64,000 nt of DNA from Oopsacas minuta (Eukaryota; Porifera; Hexactinellida; Lyssacinosida; Leucopsacidae), in NCBI GenBank assembly GCA_024704765.1, contig JAKMXF010000316.1, positions 62,001-126,000 on the forward strand. The letters run 5' to 3'. This document shows positions 21,800-30,442 of this stretch, one piece after another (position 1 is the first letter of the stretch; each line of letters opens with the position of its first letter). The notes under the pieces are model-generated. The model saw nothing but the letters and a program-made list of their open reading frames with translations. It made no database searches and was not told the origin of the DNA. A program made the translations under genes and the position numbers.

Positions 21800-24700
21800 C
21801 ACAGTGTGGCAATATGGGGAAATAGGCATATTTAAAAGAACATATTTCAATGCATTTTTCGAATTCTCCATAGTTCAATTAGTACGAAAATATCATTGGC
21901 AGCATTAGAAGCAGTTAGGAATCCTAACTACGCACAACTTTGTTATGTGTTTCTAATAATAGAAATATATATTTTCAAACCACAAATTCCTATGCTCTAA
22001 TGTATGTAATCATATTTGATGTAAGTACTAAATATAAGAGTGAAAAACATCTTCTGATAAGAAATCTCTATTGTAACAACAATTTAATCATTGATAGGTC
22101 AGTCTAGATATTCATTTGTACTTTTTCCGGGTGTCTAGTTTGGCCCTCCCAAAGTTATAATATGGAATTTTTCTCATTGATTGAAGTGTAGCATCTCTTG
22201 TTTGACAAAATTTGACAAAACGTTGTTAATATATACGTAATGTTGCTATATTTAGTCAACTATTTAATCAATTTCCAGGCTTGTGAAAAGCTGCCCAAAA
22301 ATTTATCACGTCATTCATTGTCCAGATCGGACAAAAATCCGAAAAATATATTTTTACACGATTTAAATTTTTTCAGTAAAATTCTATATTTTGCTGGTTA
22401 TTAGTTATTCCAATACCCTACAATCACATATCAAAATGTTTCTATGTTAAAGTAGCCTTTTTGCGGATCATGTCTGTACTAATCACGAATAATGAGGCAT
22501 ATGATTTGTATATTTCGAATGGAAGAAGTGTTACAGTCTCTGTTAGGAAGCTTATTGAGAACAACCATTTATCCGATGAAGAAACTGCTACTCTCGATTT
22601 AAAATTTAAATCACTTCTAACATCCAGAGAGGCTTACCGCAGGAAGGATCTTGAAACATGGGCAACATGATTTTCCACTCTACTCATCTAACAATATCCA
22701 ATCCAAGAAAGAGAATATCGCTTGATCCTGAATTTTCTTTAGTCACTGATTCTGAAAATCGAAACTTTTCAGAACAGATTGTAACTGAATCCCGGAAGCA
22801 TATTCTCGAATGTCACATGAAGACTTCCAGATCAAGACTTGGTGTTCTTTTAGAGCATGTGGACTTTTTAGCAGAGAGAGAAAAGATTGAGCCTAAACAA
22901 CTACTCGCTCTAGCTTTAGAATCAGTCTAAAATAAATCCTATTACCGTGATACTTCAGACATGTGCAGAGAAATAATTGATAGGGGTTCTTTTAGCGGTG
23001 TATTGAACAAAGTACAAATCTCTAAATGTGCTTACATATTGGACAGTTTAGAAATTGGGGCGAGTAAATACACGAATCTGAAAAGAATTCTCAAAGTTGA
23101 TGTCAAGCTTCCTTCCTACAAGCTTGTCTCGCAATATCGTAGGGAAATAAGCCTAACATATGAAATGGAAATAGTTAGAGACCCCGAAGCATTGTCAATT
23201 GGTACTTGCGTCTCTTATCATTCCATCCTTAGTCTGACCATTCAACGCTTGCTTTCAACATTAGACCCAGTTCCTGATTCACACTACCCACTCAAAATTA
23301 AGATATCTGATGGATTGGATGGCTCCGGTTGTCATCAAACCTATAACCAACAAAGCAACAATTCTGTATTAAACACAAAAACTTTCATTTTGTCCGGACT
23401 CAAAGTAACACCAATTACAGACACACTTGGAAATGACGTGTTCTATAACAGCTCACCCAACTCTCCGTTCTTCTTTAGGCCAGTAGCACTGATAGCTTTG
23501 AAAGAAGATTATTCTAGTATAAAGCTTATCATAAATACAATAGCCAATCCTCAAACAAACCATTTCATAAAGGATGGGTTATCTCTTATTGGAGGCCATG
23601 CACAAGTCGAGATAGTTTGTTCCCTTTTTGATACCAAGATGGCAGGAATGCTGGATGGAGCTGGTGGGGCTTCTTGTCATCGGTGTACTGCAACGGATAG
23701 CCAAATTAAAAGTTTAGAATGGGCCGATTCTGGTTTCCCTATTAACAGATTCATTAGCGACGCTCGGCAACTTTTTGAAGAGGTTGAGGAAGAAGATTAC
23801 TAGAAACTCCCATCAAATCAACATGTTGGTATCATGCATCAACCAACTTTTAACATCGATATTATAGCTGCGTCTCTTTTGCATGCTTACCTTTGTGTAT
23901 TCAGGTGGTTCATGCTGTTGATATACCATCTTGATGCAGGACACAGGTATGGGCGCCATCAAACTCGAAAGTAAATTCTTCCATGAGACGGGTTCGAGCT
24001 ATACTCCAGGAAAGATGTAACTTCAGTGTCGATATCCCTTCAAGCCAGGACGGCACTTCAACCACTGGTAACATTGCGCGAGACTGCTTTTTAAGTAAGA
24101 GAGACTTTTTGATGTGGGCTACTTCTTCCATTAATCCTTCAGATAAAATATCATTAGAGAGATTCAGACGAATCTATCTGTTTTGTTAAGACTCCTCAAC
24201 AGTGGTGACTTGATTAACTGTGACAAAATGCAAGAATTGTGCAAAGAAACGTATGAATATATTTTAGTTGAGTACCCATGGGCAAGCAACACTCCATCTT
24301 TGCACAAGTTACTTGCCCATTCGTTTCAGTTAATAGGTGCTTACAATAATGGTAAGGGATTACAGAATCTCTCTGAGGAATGTTTAGAATCCTGCAATAA
24401 ATTTGTAAGGCGGTATCGGGAGAATCTTGCAAGAAAAACTTCTTTCACAGACAATTTTAGAGATAGTTTAGTCAGGTTGTTATATTGTAGTGACCTCATC
24501 TTAGTACAGAATCGTTTGAAGCCCGAAAAGAAGAAAAGAGACGTTGCAGATGGCCTCCAAGAAATATTATATAATAGTATACTATCAGATGATTTATGAT
24601 AATAAGTATATCCAATAATCATACATATTTAAGGGTCTTTAAATTGTACATTATCAAATAGCAGAATAGGGACCATGACATGCATGTATTATCAACTTTC

Positions 24701-24903
24701 ATACTATCCTCACTAATGAACCACAAGTGTTAAAATTAGAAAATGTCAGTAATTACTTCATAACTAGCTTTACAGTTGTGCCACTAAAAAATCATTAGTA
24801 TTTTTGAAATCTACAGTGTCGATTTAGTATATGTAAGTATAATTGTGGTGATATTCCAGATTCATTTACCTATTTCCCCATTATGGCCATTTGCCACACT
24901 GTG
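21800..24903 (+). mobile_element. Transib (RAG1-core-related) element, copy A
   Basis: Both ends start CACAGTGTGGCAA when read inward (21800 rightward, 24903 leftward), and both contain ATGGGGAAATAGG a little further in. The 3104-bp element holds a broken transposase. The flanking pentamers are TAGCT (left) and CAACG (right) and do not match. The right flank instead matches CAGCG at the 5' end of copy B (four of five), and mariner coding sequence continues from one to the other. This indicates that the present left and right halves were joined by recombination with copy B. Confidence 0.92.
22470..24599 (+). pseudogene. Transib transposase, copy A, broken
   Basis: Homologous along its length to the copy C transposase. 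The ATG at 22470 opens the N-terminus; a frameshift occurs near 22660 and a stop at 22928-22930 (LALESV-stop). The frame then runs to 23803 with the first catalytic aspartate in ISDGLDGSG and the second in FDTKMAGMLDGAGGASCHRC, where CxxC fits the zinc-binding pair of RAG1-type enzymes. A stop at 23801 and two further shifts follow. The C-terminus (SLHKLLAHSFQLI, LSEECLESCNKFVRRYREN, ARKTSF) runs to 24599. At the place of copy C's only internal stop this copy reads FRWFMLL. Confidence 0.9.
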
Positions 24904-25718
24904 CAACGGAAACAGTGAAAAGATGGTACAGAGAATTTAAGTGGGAATTTTCATCTTGAAGACCAACCCCACCCTGGACCACCCCCATACGCTGTTACAG
25001 AGGGAATTGTTGAGTCAATTGAGGACATGGTGATAGCAGACACAAATGTTACATATGAGAGGTTTCAATACGAAATTGGTATTTCATCTGGAGCAGTACA
25101 CACCGTTTTACACCAATCCCTTCAGCGACGTAAACTTTGTGCCGCCCGCTGGATCCCACATCAGCTTCACCCTGAGCAGAAGCAGAAGCAGAATCAAGTG
25201 AAATGGTGCCATGAAATACTTACAAAATTCAACAATGACAACAGTAGAGATGTTTCCAAGATAATAACAGGTGATGAAACATGGATCTATCACAATGATC
25301 CAGAAACAAAGCAGCAGAGCCGTCAAAGATGTGAAATTGGAGAAAGTTCCCCAACAAAGGTTCGCAGAACTCAGTATATCAAGAAAAAAATGTATGCAAA
25401 CTGTTATATCTCTTGAACCCGGTAAGACAATTAATTCAACCTGGTATACAGAGAGTTGTTTGCCTCTAGTCATAAAAGCAATAAATTTACAGCGTCCTGG
25501 CACAGGATTAAGAGGAACTTTTTTGCTCCACGATAATGCCAATTCTCATTCATCAAAAATGACAAGACAATTCACTGAAGAATCAGGACTACATATTTTG
25601 CTACCCCCCTTATTCTCCAGATCTAGCACCCTGCGACTTCTGGCTCTTTCATAGAATAAAAAATACCATAGAAGCAGAAATCTTTCATCGAATTCTGATC
25701 TTGGGGGTCCCTCAAAGA
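24904..25718 (+). pseudogene. Split mariner, middle part with transposase frame
   Basis: Begins at the Transib A terminus in the middle of the mariner helix-turn-helix region (ETVKRWYREFK) and continues through TGDETWIYHND (first aspartate, about 25272), HDNANSHSSK (second aspartate, about 25530) and the YSPDLAPCDFWLF equivalent near 25620. It ends at 25718 in SLKD, where Transib C inserted. Frameshifts near 24945, 25330 and 25600 break the frame. The missing N-terminus is at 1956-2259 and the missing C-terminus at 28651-28824. Confidence 0.9.
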
Positions 25719-25751
25719 CACAGTGTGGCATCATCTAGAATTAGCCAAATT
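25719..25751 (+). repeat. Transib C left terminus: heptamer, 14-bp spacer, ATTAGCCAAATT
   Basis: CACAGTG (25719-25725) is followed after 14 bases by ATTAGCCAAATT (25740-25751). The first seven bases equal the consensus heptamer of V(D)J recombination signals, a similarity known for Transib ends. Confidence 0.8.
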
Positions 25752-26329
25752 TTTTGTGGTCTCATAACTATCTATAATTGTTCTAATATTGTTCAATAGT
25801 CTGTCGAGAATACAACTATATTGTGTTTACTGTAGTTCAGCTTCTATTTATGAATTTAAATTCTCATTGTCTAATGACGTAATTTTACAAGGTTTCAAAA
25901 CATTTTCCGAACTATAATTACGTTATCATAAATTCTAGCAGTAAATGCAATCAAATACCTACTTGCAAGTAATTCAATTCGTGATTCATTTATAAGTATT
26001 CACTATCATAACTTTGAACATTAATATCTCCCAAACTTAATAGAAATTTTTGAGAGAACTCTTTTTCGAAACCCCGAAAATTACCAAATTTCGGGATGTA
26101 TTTCGACATACTCAGAGGTAGATTTTTAAATGGGTACAATATGGGGCCTCTATATTTTTAACAATGTTAAAGTACTGTACTATCCTTAATTTAATACAAT
26201 TTTTAGCGCCCCATTCCCCACCCATTTCGAATTTCAATCCAAATTTCCCTGGGATCGGCTCAATTTCAAACTTGTGTTATTTATCCTATTATTGATACTT
26301 ACTAGACAGTACTTCCTTCCACCAGTTCA

Positions 26330-28462
26330 ATGGATAAAACATTTATTACACAAAAAGAAGCATACGATATTTATAAATCACATGGTTGGAATTGTTCTGG
26401 TGCAGCTCGTCAGATAATTGAAGTTCATTCCTTGTCAGATGATCTGTTTGAAACTATTCGTTGGAAATTAAGAAATCTTCGAAAATCCAGAGATCATTAC
26501 CAGAAGATTTACAACTTAAATGTTTGGGAGGGTATGGAGTTTTATTCAGTCACTACTTGTAACTCTGGATCACAAATGTCGATTGACACAGTCGATTCTA
26601 TCCCTGAGCAGCACTCATTTATTGAAGAGAATCTAACAGAGATCAGAAGACCATTATTCAAACTCACAATGAAAGCTGCTCGAAACCGTTTGAACGTTTT
26701 GCTAAAGCATATTCAGTTCGTTGCCCAAAGGGAGCAGGTTGACGAGAAGAAAGTTGCTGCTTTAGCTCTGGAATTAATTTCTAACCAGGAATATGATCGA
26801 GAAACTTCCAGTATATGCAAAGAAATCATCGCAACAGGCACGTACGGAAATGTAAAGAAAGTTTCGATACCTATGTCAAGTTATATAATTGATCTTCTCG
26901 AAATTGGAGCATTCAAATACACACAGTTGAAGAAATTACTGAAACAAGATATCGTATTTCCATCCTATAAAGTAATATCGCAATACCGTCAAGAAATTTC
27001 TCTTTCACGAAGCGTTTTATTTGTCACTAACCCTGAAGGTAACTCTATTGGTGTATCAGTTCCTTATTTCGAAATACTCGAACTAACAATTCAGCGACAT
27101 CTTTTAAGCTTCGATTCCATTGTAAACAACTCACAATATCCTTTGTCAGTTCGAATTGCAGACGGTCTAGATGGATCAGGCTCACACAATTCTTACAACC
27201 AAGTGAACTCAAATCCAGGTTTAGGTACACACAGTATTATTCTATTCGGATTTAAAGTTCTCAGTATAACAGATAACACAGGTTTCTCATTATACGTCAA
27301 TACTTTCCCCAATTCACCTTTTTCATTCAGAGCAGTCTGCTTAATTGCGTTGAAGGAAAATCACGAAAACGTTAAATTTATTATGGATACACTCATAAAT
27401 CCCGCAACTAAATTAATTGTAGAACAAGGAATTGCAATTGAAAATCGTCACATAAAAGTAGAAATTATTCGATTTATATTTGATACCAAAATGGCAGGTC
27501 TATTAGATGGAGCGGGTGGTGCATCATGTCATCTTTGCACGGCCACAGGAAAGGAAATCAATAGTTTAGAGTGGGCCAGATCAGGTTTTCCAATTAATAG
27601 ATACATTACTGATGCTAATCAACTATTTGACGATATTAATGAGGACGAAATATTTGCCCTACCTTCCAAAAAACGCTGTGGCATTACCCACCACCCTACT
27701 TCCGAAATAAACATTTTAGCAGCTTCTCCATTGCATGCGTACCTTTGTGTCTTTAGGTGGTAAATGTTACTCATATATCACTTAGACGCAGGTTGTAAAA
27801 AGTGGTCACCTACATGCACAAAAGTACAGGATTCTTTGAAACGAATAAGATCAATTATAGAAGCCAAATGTAGTATCAAAATCGATATTCCTTCTAGTCA
27901 AGGGGGGACTTCAACAACTGGCAATGTTGCACGAGACTGTTTTCGAGATAAAAGAGATTTCTTCAGATGCGCTACCTCCACTATTAACCCAGTTGATAAA
28001 CCAACCCTTAAAATGATTCAAAACAACCTCTCGGTGATTTTGAGGATAGTTAACAGCAAAGACCACATTAATTGTCATGGTCTTGAAAATCTTTGCAAGG
28101 AAACGTGTGAAATTGTTTTGAATCACTTTCCTTGGGTAAGTATCTCTCCCTCTCTTCATAAACTGCTTGCTCATTGTTTTCAAATAATTTATTGCTATAA
28201 TCATGGTTATGGACAACAAAACCTTTCTGAAGAGTGTTTAGAGGCTTGCAATAAGTATGTCAGAAGGTATAGAGAAAATTTAGCAAGAAAAACATCCTTT
28301 TCTGACAACTTTCGTGATATTTTAGTCAGACTTTTGTGCTTCAGTGACCCTGTATTGGTTTTAAATCGTCACAAAAGTATTAGAAAGGCTAAATCAAACG
28401 AAGATAGCATGCTTGAAACATCTGAACAGGATACCCTTTATGAATCCCTGATAATCTATTAA
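26330..28462 (+). pseudogene. Transib transposase (RAG1-core homologue), one internal stop
   Basis: A single frame of 710 codons, open except for TAA at 27761-27763 (codon 478). Like RAG1 and Transib enzymes it should cut DNA next to CACAGTG through a DDE RNase H-like site. Visible parts are the first aspartate in RIADGLDGSG (D278), the second in FIFDTKMAGLLDGAGG (D385), the zinc pair C400-x2-C403 in ASCHLCTAT, SPLHAYLCVF (466-475), TSTTGNVARD, and the C-terminal block SPSLHKLLAHCF to LSEECLEACNKYVRRYREN, whose glutamates near 634-638 hold the third catalytic position. ARKTSFSDNFRD and SDPVLVLN match Transib tails. Length is typical (about 700). The stop replaces phenylalanine of copy A. Whether any full protein is made is unknown. 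Confidence 0.93.
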
Positions 28463-28603
28463 AATTATGAATTAGTGATTTTAGTGATGACGTCATCCTC
28501 ACATATTTTGAGTGGGTTAATTAAAAATTTGACTTGTCCAGTGAAATGTACGGGGTCGATTTCATATATAAGTATAATACAAATATTATCGATTTGAAGT
28601 TAC

Positions 28604-28645
28604 AATTTGGCTAATCCCTCATTTTCGCCTTTTTGCCACACTGTG
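28604..28645 (-). repeat. Transib C right terminus: heptamer, 23-bp spacer, ATTAGCCAAATT
   Basis: Read inward from 28645, CACAGTG is followed after 23 bases by the same ATTAGCCAAATT (28615 to 28604). The motif is identical to that at the left end but lies nine bases further in. Confidence 0.8.
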
Positions 28646-28650
28646 AAAGA

Positions 28651-28824
28651 TGTGATCGGAGACATCAATGAAAATGAATTTGAAGAAGCTATTCAAGCTT
28701 GGTTTAAACGAATGAACAAGTGTATTCAAGCTAAGTGATGCTATTTCGGATAATTATAGCAAAAATATATATACAGATTGATGCTTTTTGATTCTTAGGC
28801 TCTAAGGTTATTTAGTGCCCCTCG
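28651..28824 (+). mobile_element. 3' end of the split mariner
   Basis: It continues the mariner protein as VIGDINENEFEEAIQAWF then KRMNKCIQAK and a stop at 28736-28738, followed by the terminal repeat. The end, read inward from 28824, is CGAGGGGCACTAAATAAC and is followed by TA (28825-28826). It matches the 5' end at 2259. Confidence 0.9.
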
Positions 28825-28826
28825 TA

Positions 28827-29392
28827 TAACCTGGAATTTGATGAAATTTCAAATTTTGTCGAGAAAGGAAAATAAGTAGCGACAATATACAATCGTCAAA
28901 TCAAGTGTTGCAAAGACCCTAATGTATTCAAACTAATGCACGATCGGTGCTCATATTGTATTCCAGAAAATTAAGGTCTCAAAGAAATGGTATTAGCATA
29001 GTTGCACGTTTACCTAAAGTTTCAGACTAGTATTTAACTGATTGAAATAGCAAAATATTCTTGTGCATACATACAGTCAAATTCGACCATAGACTTAATC
29101 TACTTTCGAAAACGATCAAAGATTTTACATATCAACAAAAATCAATAAATGTATTTGGGGAAATTTGTATCTTCAGTCTATGAATTCATCAGAAAACATA
29201 GAAAGTGCTTGGATTAGGCACAATTCACATTAACAGGCAATACTATAGATTGCAGATAGAGTGAACGAGAAGTAAAATGCAAAAAACTCCGATTATACGT
29301 TGCAAACTCTGTTATCGAGACTTGTATACTCCAGAATTTGAGGCAAAATATAGAAGCATATACTTGTAGATAAATCACAAATATATGAAGCA
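28827..29392. other. Intergenic, nothing recognised
   Basis: AT-rich, no supported gene. Confidence 0.4.
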
Positions 29393-29552
29393 CAGTGAAA
29401 GCCACTTAATCGGGACGTCATCGAAGTCGGAATTTTGTCACGTATAACCGAATGTCCCGATTATCCGATGAAATTTCTATTATTAGATATAGATTTGTTC
29501 CGATTAAGTGCGTCTCACGTTTATCCGTCTCCCGATTAAGTGTCCTTCACTG
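29393..29552. mobile_element. 160-bp Tigger/pogo-like MITE
   Basis: CAGTGAAAGCCACTTAATCG at 29393 is inverted by CGATTAAGTGTCCTTCACTG ending at 29552, with TA on the right and CA on the left. Internal CGATTAAGTG repeats occur. Non-coding. Confidence 0.8.
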
Positions 29553-30442
29553 TATCTGTTGAATGATACAATCAGACATAATGAATTACTAACTGTTCGA
29601 ATAGTAGAAAATTAATCTTTTGATCTAGTCAGCCAAAAATACAACTTTAGCTTGCTTGACTTAACAAGTGCTTTTGATTAACTAGAGGAATTTGATCACC
29701 AATCTAAAGACATTTCAAAACGATCCGGAGTTGCTACAATTCATAATAGTACATTAGACACAGAGTTAAGCAATAAGCAGAGGTCACCTCAAATATATAT
29801 ATATTAGAGACAATTTATTTTGCTCAAAGATTTCTATACAATTGATGTACAAATATATAACAATAGTACGGAAATCGACAATATTCAATACAATAATTAC
29901 CTTGCAGTCGATCATAGTATTATCCATTACTTCATGTCATACTAGACATAGTTTTGCCGCTTAGGTAATGTAATGAACAAGAATGCAATACAAGATTATG
30001 ACAAAACTGATATAACATTACTTAACACGTGAAATGAAGCCAAATATTGGAGAAATACTCACAAAATAGTTGATCAGACAATTTTCAAGAAATTCTTACC
30101 CTAGTTAATAAATTTATACAGGGATAATCTAAAGAATAAAACAAATAATGTTATATAGGAATACAATAAAGAAATCCAACTATCGTAAAATTTCATGCGT
30201 GCGGGAAATGTAAAACGGTTCAACACTTTGAGAATCAACAAAGTAAATCGTACAATAAGCGAAAGAAATATGAATTCTTAAATAATCAACGTCTGCAGTA
30301 CAAGCATTAAAACCCAACAGCTATGAGATTGATATAATTCTTACCCATGAAAATATTAGAAATTTTTTAATAAAACTCAATTATTGAAAATTTCAAGGAC
30401 TATGACTTCGAAATGTAATGTAGGAAATTTGTGATAAGAGAA
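29553..30442. other. Intergenic, nothing recognised
   Basis: AT-rich DNA (with an ATATATAT run near 29795) downstream of the tyrosine-recombinase gene. No gene supported. Confidence 0.4.

Larger units (their letters stand above)
25719..28645 (+). mobile_element. Transib (RAG1-core-related) element, copy C, nearly intact
   Basis: A complete 2927-bp element inside the mariner. The ends read CACAGTGTGGCAT (25719 rightward) and CACAGTGTGGCAA (28645 leftward), and the target pentamer AAAGA is present at 25714-25718 and again at 28646-28650, exact. Five-base duplications are the rule for Transib and for RAG-type transposition. Removing the element plus one AAAGA restores the mariner frame as SLKDVIGDINE. 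It carries one large gene; no RAG2-like frame is present. It is the youngest Transib copy here. Confidence 0.96.

Noticed and set aside
1..24903. Copies A and B as two independent, complete Transib insertions
   Set aside because: Neither visible flank pair gives a duplication, and the mariner halves outside them are complementary, which independent insertions would not produce.
21800..28645. A RAG2-like partner gene beside the RAG1-related transposases
   Set aside because: No kelch-repeat or RAG2-like PHD frame is found inside either complete element or between them. The PHD finger at 49381-52823 is Pygopus-like and not in a transposon.
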